Shown here one piece after another: positions 45,894 through 59,048 of a stretch of DNA of 64,000 nt. The notes under the pieces were generated by a model. That model was not told the DNA's origin and did no database searches. It worked only from the letters and a program-made list of their open reading frames with translations. Within the stretch, counting starts at the first letter, position 1; every line of letters starts with the position of its first letter. Location of the stretch: positions 124,001-188,000 of the forward strand of contig JAJIRX010000667.1 in NCBI GenBank assembly GCA_023853785.1, in the 5' to 3' direction. The stretch comes from Psilocybe azurescens. Taxonomy: Eukaryota > Basidiomycota > Agaricomycetes > Agaricales > Agrocybaceae. The translations under genes were made by a program, and so were the position numbers.

Positions 45894-47027
45894 CCTCTGT
45901 ACTTAGCTACTTGAATACTTCCTCTTTCGCTTATAATCATCGTATATCGGTATATCTCTAATCTGGACACCTACATACTCTGAACCACGGGCCATGCGCT
46001 CCGGAGCCACAGTGGCTCAGTTTGTCTGGGCATTTTAGGCTCTATGGACGAATCCATATGCGCTGTCTTCAGCAGCTTTACAGGGCAATTCAAGGCTCCA
46101 GGGACAACTCTTCTCCTAGCCCATGTGTCGATAGAAGCACGAATTATTTCGACTTCGATCCGATATCCATTCTTCTGGTGGAACCGATCTCAATTCAGTT
46201 TCCCTCTCAAACTTGGTTCATACTTGCGCTACTGGGTCCGAGTTCTATACTGTCTGTCATTCCTTGAAAGTGTCCAGGCATGAAAAAGTGAGAATATTGA
46301 GCTCGTTGTGACAGGAACTCCTTCGGAGGAGGTAGGGGTGTTTTAGCCACCGTCACAATGACTTCCTGCCTCAACTATCTACGACTGCCGACACAAAGTG
46401 AAAAAGGACGCATACATCAAGTCGATCTCTATTCAACCAGGCACCCACGCTTGTCCACTTTGATGTCCAGAATTCCTTTTATGGCCGATTTCTTTGGCTC
46501 TTTACTTCCTAGTGACTACAGGTCGACACTTGTAAGTTGTCAACTGGACACACATTGAAGGCCCATCTAGACGGGGCTGCGTATGAAGCTATCGCGTTCC
46601 AACGTTTTGTTTTTCGGCACAAGACTTGCAAAAACTTGATATCCAGGCATTGTCTAGTATATTTTGGCTTTTGCTTGGTTGTAAAACTTACGATATATGG
46701 TCGTTAACTCGTCGACTGTATTCAAGATAAGTACATGCTCCGTGGAGAAGTACAATTATCCGCGATTTCATGGAACCTCATGGACTATCCACGACATATC
46801 CGCTTTTGTTAACTGCTCAAACCGTCCCCGACTTTCAGGATCTGAACTAGATTACGCCATGAAACGTCTACGCTTCTTTCATTGGCATCAATGTGCCAAT
46901 CCAGCCATTCTTCTTTGATATGGCGCAATCATCTGGCCTGGGGAATTCAGATAGCCCAGGTGGCCTTTAAAGGGCTCTAAATCCAGCTAACTGGACTGTC
47001 GTTCCCTGACGTCGAAGCTGAAGTGCA
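45894..47027. other. Intergenic region of about 1.1 kb
   Basis: Divergent promoters of the C3HC gene and the permease. Short open frames show no recognisable protein. Confidence 0.5.
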
Positions 47028-49360
47028 ATGTCTTCCGAAGACGAGAAACACCGCATTCAAAACGAAGACGAAAAGGCATCGTATGGTGTCCAGACTGTCT
47101 CCGACGATTATCTTCCCGAATACGAAGATGCTGCGGTGACTTCTGGTGCCCCGGTGGAGAGAATCAGTCCATTGGGCTATCATGTCGATGCCATTAGTGT
47201 CGTCTTTCTGGTAAGGGTATCCACTAGTCATGGTTAGCGCGAGGCTTATTACTGCTTGACACTCAAGAATATCAGTAAGATGATTGGAACTGGAGTATTC
47301 TCAACTCGTACGTGGTTTGATTATTCGCATCGATTTTAACTCAAACTTTTCCCAACTAGCTGGATCCATCTTGAAGTCAGTTGGCTCAGTAGGGCTCAGT
47401 CTAATTTTCTGGGTGATAGGCTATTTCTTTGCTGGAGGTAATGGAAAGAACTATCGGGCCACTTTGATACATATCTAAACTTCATCCGTCTTAGCGTCTT
47501 TGGCCGTTTACCTTGAATATGCCTCCTACTTTCCACATCGTTCTGGGGCAGAAGTTGCGTACCTCGAGAAGGTAGGTTCATCACAATGCTTTAGCACTTA
47601 ATCGAACTTAAATTAACTCTTTTCTCAGGCTTACCCCAGGCCGAGGTTCCTTATGCCTACCGCTTTTGCCGTCCAATCAGTTCTTCTGTCGTTCAGCAGT
47701 AGCAACGCAATCGGTATGCACGTCAATGGATGTGATGATTGTGGCAGCGCTGACCTTTGTAGTCCTTGCAAAGTACCTTCTGGTTGCCGGTGGTGCAGAA
47801 ACCACGACTTGGAATGTCAGGGGATTGGCTGTTGGAATGTTTACAGTTATCGTCATCAGTGAGTGAACTTGAAGAATCTAGTGTCATCCGACTGACTTCG
47901 CTTGTAGTTTGTATCTTGAGTACAAGGTGGTCCCTTCGCCTTTCAAATGCCATCGGCGTTGTTAAAGTCATCACCCTTGTTTTGTAAGTTTTTATTTGAA
48001 CGTTGGCGAATGCCTACTCTGATAAGAAAATTCATAGTATCGCCATCACTGGACTTGTTGTGCTTGGTGGCAATACTCGCGTCGAGGACCCACGTGCGAA
48101 CTTCAGAGATTCTTTTGCGGGTACTACGTCAAACGGGAACGGTTTGGCAACTGCCCTGGTGAAGGTCAACTTCGCATATGCGGGTTTCGAGGTGTTTTTC
48201 TTCTTCTTCAACTTCGTCAATATGTGTTGATCCTATTGGTTACGAAGAATGCTTTCAATGTCTTAAACGAAGTCAGAGTATGTCATTGCTTGTTTATATT
48301 AATCCGCATTGTAGCTGATCTGCTTTCATTAAGAACCCAGTGAAGACAATGAAACGATACGCTCCGATCTCACTTACGGTCGTATTTGTTCTCTACTTCT
48401 TCGCAAACATTGCGTACTTTGCGGCCATCCCTAAGGAGGCAATCAGGACATCGAATGAACTAACCGCCAGTCTCTTCTTCACTGCTGTTTTCGGGAACAG
48501 CAAGGCTGTTACTGCCATGAGCGCACTGGTGGCAGTCAGCAGCTTTGGTAATCTTTTGGCCGTCATCATTGGCTCCTCCAGAATCATTCGAGAATGCGGA
48601 AGGTATACATACCACATTTCTTACTTTAAGAGAGACGAAAACTCAGACCACATTCAGACAAGGTGTTTTACCTTATCCCCGATTCTGGGCATCTACACGT
48701 CCATTCAACACACCTCTTGGCCCATACCTTCTGAAATGGGTTCTCACCGTCATCGTTATCATTGCCCCACCAGCTGGAGATGCATTTAATTTCAGTGCGT
48801 TCAGTTCCTTGCATTAATAAGTTGGTGCTAATGCCTCATCGCAGTCGTCGACTTGCAATCGTATCCGGGAAATGTCTTCAGTTTCCTTATGACATTAGGT
48901 TTATTCTTTGTGAGAAAACGACGCGCCAGTATCGGTGCACCCCTACCGAATTCAGAGCATGGAACGCTGTCCTTGTCTTCGCAATCCTAGTAAACATCTA
49001 TCTCCTAGTGTTGCCTTGGGTCCCACCTCAGGGCGGTATATACGCCGGAGACGTCAGCTTCTTCTATGCTACCTATTGTATCGTCGGTCTCGCAATGTGA
49101 GTACTTGGCTCGAGCAATATTTGCGCGATCGTCCATATTAATATTGCCTTGTATCTAGTCTCGCCGTTTCAGGCCTAGCATACGTCGTGGCCATTCACGT
49201 TCTTCCCAAGCTTGGAAACTACTCCATCCGCCAACTACTCGAGCGACTTCCCGATGGTGCGCAGACGACCATTCTCGTCAGGGTTCCCAATGGCGAGGTA
49301 GCCCAGTGGGATGCTACACACGACAAACATGGCGATGTGCTCCCTGCAAGTAAACAGTAG
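47028..49360 (+). CDS. Amino-acid permease, LAT/Mup1 (high-affinity methionine permease)-like
   Basis: A plasma-membrane APC-superfamily transporter with about twelve hydrophobic segments over many exons. The acidic N-terminal tail (MSSEDEKHRIQ) is followed by NISKMIGTGVFST, the family TM1 motif, then YLEYASYFPHRSGAEVAYLE, FVVLAKYLLVAG, YAYAGFE|NAFNVLNEVRNPVKT and GSSRIIRECGR. It ends with GEVAQWDATHDKHGD and the stop at 49360. YxGFE..N.(V/L)NEV and the GVxxxPG-like start are typical of L-type permeases such as Mup1 and Mup3. Methionine as substrate is a family guess. One C is missing at CC (48946-48947); adding it joins APLP to EFRAWNAVLVFAILVN. Acidic N-terminal lysines could be arrestin/ubiquitin targets, as in Mup1. 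Confidence 0.87.
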
Positions 49361-49826
49361 CTTCAATAATTTCCTTTTTCTTTGTCGCAGCCTGTGAATG
49401 GCTAGTCGGTGCTTAATGGTGATGTGCCGATAATGTATACATTGTACATCTATTTTTCCCTTTCACGATTACTAGTTAATTCATATCTGACACATTCCAC
49501 TACTGAAAAAGCAAAAGCGAAACACCTCTCATAGCCGGGAGCATCTGTGAGTTTGATTTCATACAACAAATATCAGTGACAATGTACCGTTGTATATGCT
49601 AACCTATCATCAAGGCAAATAAGTATTGCTGCGGATCTATGCATCGGGTTTCTTTCAGAAATTACTGATGAACATTGACACGGCTACAATGCTGAATATA
49701 TTTCTGGGACGTTTTGGTGGAATGACGCCAACAACTTGAACTCGCGCTACTCGTGTTTTCCACATGCCATCTTAAATACCCTGAGGAAGGGCACGCGGAA
49801 CGCAATTGCATTGTCTACTATACAGT
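49361..49826. other. Convergent intergenic region
   Basis: 3' flanks of the permease (plus) and the PPR-like gene (minus). Nothing else recognised. Confidence 0.5.
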
Positions 49827-52800
49827 TCAAGTCCCTTTTACACCCTTTCTATCAGTTTCCGTAGCCTTCTTCAACACTTTTAATCTCTTCTTGACAACTC
49901 CCTCACGCCTGGCTTTACTCCGCTTTTCCAACTCCCTCATCTCCAGGATCTCCACCTCTTTCAGAATCCCAACAACCGTCTTCGCAGCCGATACATCATT
50001 ACGCACATAAAACGCCTTAATGAACATCTTATACATCGGCCTTATATGCTTGGAGAAAGAGAAGCCTGGGGCAAGCGAAGCAAGAGGCAAGGCCTTGAAA
50101 GATCCACGTGGGGAACTGAAAGGTACCCCGTGCGTTCGACGGAATTGTTCTGGGATAGGATATCCTTCATGAGCCATGTTGTCGAAGAGCCGTCTCACTT
50201 TTGGAGCATCCAGCGTGGTCTCCCACCTGAGGATGGACTTGAGGATGATGTTAAGGGTCGTCCGGTCTGGAACAAAGCCGTATTCGTTTATGAGCAGGTC
50301 CTTGATCTTGACGACACGACGGACAAGACGAGCATTACGAAATCCCGAGCCCTGGATAGGTCCGTGGATGATTATATTCCCGATAGCGGTACGAGTCTTG
50401 ACATCCAAGGTCAAACGACATCTGGCGTACAGCTTCCTTGCTGAAAAGGTCCGCTTAGCCTTTACCAGCAATGAGATGGCCTCGCGGACAGTCGGGCCAT
50501 CGCCGCTAGCTCGAAAGCCAACGCGTTGAACACATCGATAGTATCGGAGTGGTGATTGAAGCATGCTGAGCCCATAATGGGCCAACGTTTCGCGTCCAGT
50601 GAGCGAAGCGATCCGAGTCTTCCCTCGCATCATCTGTCGAGCCACGTTATGAGCGCCCATCTTGGAGAATTTGAACATAAGTTTATGCCGTATGCGCTCA
50701 AGAGACGGAGATGCTGGTTTGCCTGGCGCGCGCTCAAAAATACGGAATAATTTGAGAGCCTCTAACAATTCGCGACGGCGGATGAGGTGAAGTGCCAATG
50801 TATGTAACAGACGCAGCGTGAAAAAATTCGGCACCGAGCGATGAAGGAGTTCGACAAGCTTAACCATGTCCCGGACATGGTGCGTCCAGATCATTATCGA
50901 CAGGAAATAGCGTATCGAATATTTCAGCGATTGCGGAGGAGGATCGCGCTCGTACAACTTGGATGCCGTCTGGGTCAAAAGCTTGACAAATGTCGGGTCG
51001 ACATATCGAAACCTTTCTATTTGGAATAGGCGCAAGCTTTCGCCGAAGAGAAACTGGAGTTGATCCTGGGTAGTAGACGAATGATTCAAGAACATGGTAA
51101 TGATATCCCAACGTTGATACTTCACAAGTCCCACAAACAACTTGTCAACCGTTTGATGAGATATGGTAATCCCGACCTCCAAGCAATGGACGTAGAGGTC
51201 GTAAGCAGTTTCCACATTTTCCTGAGAGTACCGTCGTATGAGGATGTTCGCCACATCTTCTTGCCATGCCAAACCAGGTAATAAAGCAGAAATCGTCGAA
51301 AAACACCCCTTCCAGTCGCGTCCTTCACAAGATATGTGGGCTCTTACATATGCGGCTATAGTATCGACGGATTGCGCTTTTGTTGCCCAATGGTCGGTCT
51401 GGCGAAAATTCCACAATCCCAATTCCTGAGATAGACGATAGCATTCTCCTTTGAGTTGTTCGTCATACGACTTGGCGGCGATTTGAAGAAATGTCGAAAT
51501 GTACGCGCGAGTGATATCCACAGGCTGGTTTGCCTTCTCAGCGCTCAAGAACGTCAGCCAAAGAGGTCGAGCGATATCCTGAACTTTTCCACATAAAGAC
51601 CCAAAATCGGCGCCGGTGCTTGCCAAGGTCCTGTTCATACTCTCCAATATCAAGGTAGTTCTCCATAGACTATTCCCTGAATCGGGCGAGGCTGTGGTCG
51701 AAGACCGATACGACACTGGAAGATTCTTCGGGTAAATGGCAGCCGCGAGTAGGATAATGTTGCACCATCGAATCTCTATGGCAATTTGAGGAAGAAATGC
51801 TTGGCGAGCCTGTTGATTTGCCCAACGAACTAGAAACTGGCCGGGGTAGTGAGGAGTGTAGCAAGAAAACAATGCGGCAGCGAATGCCGCACTCATATGG
51901 GGTATTCGTATGATGCCTTGGCGAACAACATCTGAAGTCAGTGAGGGTATTGTCAAGACACCGAAGGAGCTCTGTTTCCGGTGGATTGGGACCATGTTGA
52001 TGCGGTGGAAGGCAGTCATGCAGATGAGTTCTTTGGAATCAATGGAAAGATTAGAGCCATGTAAAAGAATGATATCCCAAAGAAGTTCGGCGAGCCGAGG
52101 ATCAGGATATGTAGCACGTTGCAGAACTCTGCAAAGACATCGAACTGCGTCGGCGATATTGCTTGTAGATATCAAAAAGTCGAGATACGGAAGATGAACG
52201 TCGGGCGCGTCACTCATGCTCTGGAGTTGCTCATATTGGTGGTGCAGAAGATCGAAGTCTACAAAAATAATTAAACGACCGTTTCAGTTGTCAAGTCCCT
52301 GAGAACCTACCTGACTGCGAGTTGGTGTTTGCAGTAACTCGAGCTTGTGCCAGGTTCGCCTGCATAATCCAATAACGATCCTCCAGTGTAAGACTATACC
52401 CTGACTTTGCTTTATCAACGCCCACTCTCGCGACAAAAGACCACAACTGGGTTTTCGACAAATCGGGTTGAAATCGCGCAGCAAATGTGCTGTGATAGCT
52501 TGTCCTTGGTACCTTAGAAGCCAGTGTTCCGTATAAGCTCAAAATAGCTGTGAATCGTCCTTGGTCTAGAAGATGTATAACCGAATGTTTCGATGCTTCA
52601 TCATAGAAGGTCGCGAGCGTACGAATTGATTTCCTGCCGGCTTCGCTTGGAGATAGAAGTTGTACTATTGCGGAGATGGCACTGTGGGTCTTTCTGGTAG
52701 GATGGGAAATGGGAGAGGGTATGGTTGAATGTGACAAGTCTGCAGGAACATGGGATAAGGTATCCGACGTGCTTGAAGTGAGCGCCGTGGCCACAGCATC

Positions 52801-53052
52801 GACTTCGTCTTTCAATGCTGCAGGCAAGGAAGGATTGGGATTGTCCTCTCGCGCATTGCATGTACTAGGTGCTTGGCGAACATGTCGTCCAGAAGTATGT
52901 CGAGGGCCGGGTAGTTCTGACAGAGTTCGAACAACCTGCTCCGGGGTATATCCAAGATAGCTCGTACGTTGAGCTTTAATAGAACACCGGCGAAATGAAT
53001 GGTTCAGGCCTGCTATGGCTGCAATTCTTGACGGTGAATGCCTACAGAACAA
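49827..53052 (-). CDS. Large mitochondrial-type PPR-like (helical repeat) protein
   Basis: Exons 52311-53052 and 49827-52258 around a 52-nt intron (join QS|DFDLLHHQYEQ), giving about 1,057 residues. The N-terminus (SRIAAIAGLNHSFRRCSIKAQR) is basic and suits mitochondrial import. The body is all-helical with PPR-like pairs (VETAYDLYVHCLEVGITISH, LINEYGFVPDRTTLNIILK, DAPKVRRLFDNMAHEGYPIP). The C-terminus is Lys/Arg-rich. Such fungal proteins bind organellar RNA and support mitochondrial gene expression; the target RNA is unknown. The start is unresolved: the frame begins at a TTG and no in-frame ATG lies upstream before a stop, so a short 5' exon or a base error is likely. Confidence 0.75.
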
Positions 53053-53727
53053 TACCCATTAGTGACGTGGTCTGGCAAGGTGGCGTAACGGAACACAGGC
53101 ATACCAAATATTCGACGTGTTGCGACCGTGTCCGTCCAATGTGCGGAGGGTCGATTGGCACCATCGCAACATTCCATTGCATGGAATCGTATTTCTACCA
53201 ATTCGCGACTTCAAAGCGCGCCGTTATCCTGCAAACACAGAACCACGCGGCAAGTTGGCAGAATCTCGTCCTCCCAAGGCCTAATGTCGCAGTCTGACCC
53301 CTAGAGAGAGCGCCTAGGAGAGGCAGAATTGGTCAGACCCTGTGATGTGTAAGGAAGTTTTAGAACCAAGTTCTTCGAGCTGGCTAATGACCATAGGCCG
53401 AATGACCAAACAAATCGGGTTATGCCGGCTGCGGGCTCTGAACTCAAACCTTATTAAAGCTTTCCCACGGTGCCTTTATCCACACAAATTTTCGCGCGTC
53501 GGACTCTCGTCTTTACACCAAGTTGCCTTGAAAAATCCATTGGCACTACCAGGTTTGTCCCTACGTCCTCAGTAAGCTCGAATTTCGCTTATTCTTTTGT
53601 CTAGGAGCAGAGGTCAATCGGGAGGCACTTACAGTAACAACTTTTCAACAGCCTGTGCGTTTTCTTGTTAATTATATGGATACTTGCAACTCAAGACAAC
53701 AGACCTTTCAGATTACCGAATTTAACA
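53053..53727. promoter_or_regulatory. Divergent promoter region, PPR-like gene / ribosomal protein P0
   Basis: About 675 bp between divergently read genes. It probably holds the unresolved first exon of the PPR-like gene. CTTTC and CAAG-rich pyrimidine stretches precede the P0 start. Confidence 0.45.
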
Positions 53728-54941
53728 ATGGGTGCTACTCGTGCTGATAAGGAGATTTACTTCGCAAAGCTCAAGGAGCTTTTGTCCAAATTCTGTGAAT
53801 ATTATTACTCTTCAAATTCAAACTGCGAACGATACTTATTTTTCTTGTCATTAGCTTCGATCTTCTTGGTTAACGTCGACAATGTCGGTTCCAACCAGAT
53901 GCATCAAATCCGTGTCGCTCTCCGTGGCAAGGGTGTTGTCTTGATGGGTAAGAACACCATGGTTCGCCGTGCTCTCCGCACCATCCTCGCCGACAGCCCC
54001 CAATTCGAGCGTCTCCTCCCCTACGTCAAGGGTAACATCGGCTTCGTTTTCACCAACGATGACCTCAAGGATGTCCGTGAAATCATCGTCGCCAACAAGG
54101 TCGCTGCCCCTGCCCGTGCCGGTGCCTTCGCCCCCAAGGACGTTATCGTCCCTGCCGCGAACACTGGTATGGAGCCCGGAAAGACCTCTTTCTTCCAGGC
54201 CCTCGGTATCCCCACCAAGATTGCCCGTGGTACCATTGAAATCGTGTCCGATGTCAAGGTCGTCACTGCCGGAACCCGTGTCGGATCCTCCGAAGCTACC
54301 CTCCTCAACATGCTGAACATCTCTCCTTTCACCTATGGAATGACTGTTGATTACATCTTCGATAACGGCAACATCTTCTCTCCCTCTGTCCTCGACATTG
54401 ATGAGCAAGAACTCGTTGACCGCTTCTTGTCTGGCATCAAGACCATTGCTGCCATCTCTCTGGCCCTCAACTACCCCACTATTGTGTCGGTTACTCACTC
54501 GCTCGTCAACGCGTACAAGAACTTGCTCGCTATCTCTCTCGAGACTGAGTACTCGTTCGAAGGGGCCGAGAAGGTGAGATTCATTTACGATTCGACTTGG
54601 AAGATTATTGTTTTAAAAACACACACTGAAAATTCTGAGTCTGTCTGGCGGAAAATATATATTCTGACATTTCATTCATCATTTTAACATGCAAAAAATT
54701 GTCGAACGAGTACTAATTTCTCTCTCATTCCAGGTCAAGGAGTACCTTGCCAACCCCGAGGCCTTTGCCGTTGCTGCTGCACCCTCTGCTGACGCCGCCG
54801 CCCCTGCTGCTGCCGCTGCTGTTGAGGAGAAGGAGGAAGAGAAGGAGGAGTCGGACGACGACATGGTAAGTGGCAGAAGACCAGAAGCTGAAGAAATACT
54901 AAAGCACGTTCGCTTTACAGGGCTTCGGACTGTTCGATTAG
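53728..54941 (+). CDS. RPP0: 60S acidic ribosomal protein P0
   Basis: P0 is the base of the ribosomal P-stalk that recruits translational GTPases. Four exons: 53728-53794, 53855-54573, 54734-54865, 54921-54941, total 939 nt, 312 residues, the usual length. Visible features: [48 protein letters not shown], an Ala-rich hinge, the acidic [14 protein letters not shown], and the GFGLFD tail that binds elongation factors, on its own final exon. The third base of codons is strongly C-biased, as expected for a highly expressed gene, and this explains the long antisense open frame (53851-54498). Confidence 0.96.
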
Positions 54942-55272
54942 ATGTAGTTCTCCGGGGATGTACCGTAATATATACGAGATGTGTAGCATGTACCAAAATA
55001 CAGAGTGTGAATTTCGTACGGAAATATCGGGATCGGACGAATCAGGAAATGATATGACGATGAATGTGATACAAGGGAGATGACAGCGGTATGACGGAGG
55101 CAGAAATACTGCAAGTTATTATAGACAGATTCTCCAAGTTCAAACGTTCCCCGGTCGTCGCCACCTATTAACCGATCCGATTATCTTTCCCAATCTGGTC
55201 TACACCGCGAGCTTTTTCCATCTATTCACTCAACTCAATCTCTCTCCGCGATACTTATACTCTGTCTCGACG
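54942..55272. other. Intergenic region P0 / TPS1
   Basis: 3' flank of P0 and promoter of TPS1, with a CT-rich stretch (55215-55262) just before the TPS1 start. No gene seen. Confidence 0.5.
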
Positions 55273-57139
55273 ATGACTTCTGAAACCCCTCAGTCTTCTT
55301 CTACTGAGCAGCCAGCCATGGATTTCGGCAAGGGCGGTCACCTCATTGTTGTCTCAAACAGACTCCCCATCACCATAAACAAGGACGCTCATGGAGAGTA
55401 TCACTTCAAGATGTCCTCGGGTGGTCTCGTCTCTGCTCTCTCGGGATTCAAGAAGTCGCTCAACTTTACATGGATTGGCTGGCCTGGGTTCTTCATTCCT
55501 CCCAAAGATCGCCCACTGGTCGACAAGCGATTAATGGAGGAGTACTCGTGTCAAGCAGTCTACCTGGATGATGACGTAGCCGATCGTCACTACAATGGTT
55601 TCTCAAATTCCATCCTCTGGCCGCTGTTCCACTACCACCCTGGCGAGATGAACTTCGATGAGGAGAATTGGCTTGCATACCGCCAGGCCAATATGCAGTT
55701 CGCCGAGGTTGTCCGTCAGCAAATCACCCCGGGTGCCATGGTCTGGGTCCAAGACTACCATCTCATGCTTCTTCCCATGCTCCTCCGCGGCATTCTCGAC
55801 GGCCGAAAGAATGTTGGCACTTTCTCCAGTGATGAGCTCACCAAGATCACAGAAGGCATTGACGTCACCGCTTTCGAAACAACACAAGCCCCGACCCCCG
55901 GCGTCAAAATCGGCTTCTTCCTCCACACTCCCTTCCCCAGTAGCGAAATCTACAGGTACCAGCGTCTAACTATATCATTGATGCATTGCTGACTTGCTCG
56001 CAGGATTCTTCCTGTGCGGAGAGAAATCCTTCTCGGCATTCTTTACTGCGATCTAATTGGCTTCCACACTTATGATTACGCCCGCCATTTCCTGTCGTCC
56101 TGCACGCGTATCTTGGGTTTACCTACGATGCCCAATGGTGTTGAATTCGAAGGTAGACTCGCCCACGTGGGTACCTTCCCCATTGGCATCGAACCGAGCA
56201 GTTTCATCGACGTGCGTTATATTTCACTTCGTTGTTTGGGTTCTATATTCATTTCGTTCAAAAGAATCTGCAAAAGCCGTCGGTTATCAACCGCATTAAG
56301 CAACTTGAACAACGCTTTGGAGGTGTGAAGGTTATTGTTGGTGTCGATCGTCTTGATTACATCAAGGGTGTTCCTCAAAAACTGCACGCTCTCGAACTTT
56401 TCCTGACTCAACACCCGGAATGGATTGGCAAGGTTCGTTTCATGAACATGTCAGGTAATAACTTGTCTCACCTTGTTTCAGGTGGTTCTCGTCCAATTAG
56501 CCGTCCCCTCACGACAAGACGTCGAGGAGTATCAGAACTTGAGGTCCACCGTAAATGAACTCGTTGGCCGTATCAATGGCCGATTCGGTACCGTGGAATT
56601 CATGCCTATTCACTTCATGCACAAGAGTTTGGCGTTTGACGAACTCTGCGCTCTATACGCCGTCAGTGATGTGTGCCTTGTCTCAAGTACACGAGACGGA
56701 ATGAATCTCGTACGTACTATATCTCCTTCATACAACTATCAATTTAACGAGGCCACCTCGTTCATAGGTGTCATACGAGTATATTGCCTGCCAGCAAGCG
56801 CGTCAAGGTGTCATGATCCTATCCGAGTTTGCAGGCGCCGCACAGAGTCTCAACGGATCTATCATTGTCAATCCTTGGGACTCGCAGCAAGTGGCTGACG
56901 CCATCCACGAGGCCGTCACGATGGACGTGTCCGTACGCGCGGAGAACCACCGCAAGCTCTTCAAATACGTGAACAAATACAGCGCAGCGTTCTGGGGAAG
57001 CAGCTTCATCAAGGAGATGGGCAAAATTGACGCAACTGACGTTGCGATCGAGGGCCAGGCGGAGCTTGTGGTAAAACCTGACGATATTGCAGGGCCCGGG
57101 AACGTCATTGTCAATGGGTCTGTGCCATTGACGGCGTGA
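55273..57139 (+). CDS. TPS1: Alpha,alpha-trehalose-phosphate synthase (UDP-forming)
   Basis: It joins UDP-glucose and glucose-6-phosphate into trehalose-6-phosphate in the cytosol, the first step of trehalose synthesis and a brake on hexokinase. Five exons (55273-55955, 56004-56211, 56265-56432, 56482-56709, 56768-57139) sum to 1659 nt, 552 residues, uncorrected. GT20 motifs: VVSNRLPIT, GGLVSAL, WIGWPG, VWVQDYHLMLLP, GFFLHTPFPSSEIYR, VDRLDYIKG, FMPIHFMHKSL and STRDGMNLVSYEYIACQ. There is no phosphatase domain, so it is the Tps1 type. The start could also be the second ATG 15 codons later, since the first residues are a variable Ser/Thr-rich extension. Confidence 0.96.
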
Positions 57140-58786
57140 TTTTGAACTCTAATACGCTGTTCAACAAAGAGTAAGAGCAAGTAGGGGAGAAGGTTTAGGG
57201 TATGACTTATTTTCTTTTCACAATTCAGTTTTTTAGAAGGCTTTGTGCACCGCGCACTCGGTCTTGTAGAGTTCAGCAGCACTCTTCTTTATATTTACAT
57301 TCACATGATACATCCTTACCGTTAGTTACAGACTCAGTACCATTTCAGTCCATTTCTCCTTTATTTTCCTCTGTTGCGACCTCGACTCGTCGAATGGAAT
57401 TGGGTCTGTCTGTAGAATTCTATGGTACATACGAGTCATATATCTCAAAATAATACTCCTTGAGGCAGAACTCTCAGATACATTCCACATACTACTCACC
57501 CTGCTGGTACTATGTAATTATTAATAATTCCTACTTAGTGTTCTGCCCTTCTGACCAGACTCCCGACCGTCAGAAATACGTATGTAACACTTGCGATATA
57601 ATTAGCGTCTGCCGCTTTGCCGTGCCCATCTTCTCGGCTACTTATGTTTACCATCCAGACAGGTGTCGTAACGGAATATTTCCGGACAAATGTAACATCG
57701 TACGCCACCAAGGCTCGGGTTCCGCATACTCTGAATATTGACTGTACGGTTATTCGAGGGGCCGAAAGCCAACAAAGCAGTTCACATGAAATTTGGTTCA
57801 TTGTAAATGGTGAAGACTCACAAGAAGAATGAGGCAGAGTGTCAGTGCTGTGTTCTCGGGCCGTCACTGATCGGCTAACAAGACAACTTGTCGTAGCATT
57901 CCCATTTAGGTGATAAGGTTACCGCATAAGGACATCCAAATAGTCTCTTCAATGCGTCCTTCATCAATCCCAGCAGCACGTAGACGAAAAGTTGGTGTCT
58001 TCAAAGGCCAGCTGCAAAGGACTGGGGTTACAGAGCGGCTGACAGGGGCTATAACGGCGGTCGCTCGGTCCGTATTTGCGACGGGATCAATGGCCATGCA
58101 CAGCCTTGCGTCCAGCGGGCTGGGCCGAAATTTTCAGGAATGCTAGGGGGCTCTGAGGCGTGCGTGGCCACTGTACGCGCATCACCCATGCCCGTTGCGC
58201 ACTTTCTAAAGTCGGAGGACTTGAGAAAAAAGGTATGTTCCATATGATACAGCATTTTTAGTATTTACTGTAGTTGTACAGGAATGAATCAATCAGATGC
58301 TCCGATGAAAGTTTGCAGAAAGTTTGCTCGGCTGTAGCTGGGCTGGGAATGGACGTTGATGTTGAAATTGAGTAACCGTACATGACATGCGATCATTCAC
58401 AATGGAACATATTGTTGAAGCTACTTCAAGGAACCTAATATCCTGCTACTTAAGCGAATGAAAGACTAAACACAGCGTTTTTACGCCGTAAAACCGCGCT
58501 TAATTTGACAAGACTAGCCAAGCATCAATTTCAATTAAGTACAATCTCAATAGAACGGATGCTTTTATTACTTGCGATGAACGTGCATTAATTCTCTTGG
58601 GCGACAAGTAATTCAGCATCCTACTGACCTGGTCATTGGAAAGAAGATGATTCTGTCAGAAGCTTGATATCAGTTTCTCTAGAATATCGCTATTGATTCA
58701 TGTCCCTGTACTCCGTTTCAGTATCGCGAAAGGGAATTCTGAGATGGCCAAGGTTCTAAGACATGTATCCCCGTACTTAGGATGTA
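57140..58786. other. Gene-poor region downstream of TPS1
   Basis: No recognisable protein or RNA gene; the open frames are short. TPS1's 3' flank occupies the first few hundred bases. Confidence 0.45.
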
Positions 58787-59048
58787 CATCAGCAAATCTG
58801 GGAAATTCCGATTTAGCATTATTGTTTGGACCTAGCAACAAATAGCAATATATAGCAATTCAAATGTTTATGAGATTGTTACAATATTATGACCTCATAA
58901 TATATTTGCTTGTATTGTCTTATAATAGCTTAACAATTTTAATCTCTGAGGTTTATAATATTACAATGATCTTGTATTGCGATATATTGCTATTTCTTGC
59001 TAGGTCCAAACAATAATGCTAAATCAGAAATTTTCAGATTTGCTGATG
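58787..59048. mobile_element. MITE-like fold-back element with TA flanks
   Basis: The ends CATCAGCAAATCT and AGATTTGCTGATG are exact inverted repeats, and the arms stay about 85-90% alike for some 75 bp (both contain GATTTAGCATTATTGTTTGG and CCTAGCAA-AAATAGCAATATAT). The whole 262 bp folds back, with AT-rich middle sequence also partly paired. TA lies on each side (58785-58786, 59049-59050), as expected after insertion by a Tc1/mariner-type transposase. No coding sequence. Confidence 0.75.

Noticed and set aside
53851..54498. 215-codon antisense open frame inside P0
   Set aside because: It is a by-product of the strong codon bias of the P0 gene. No independent signal.
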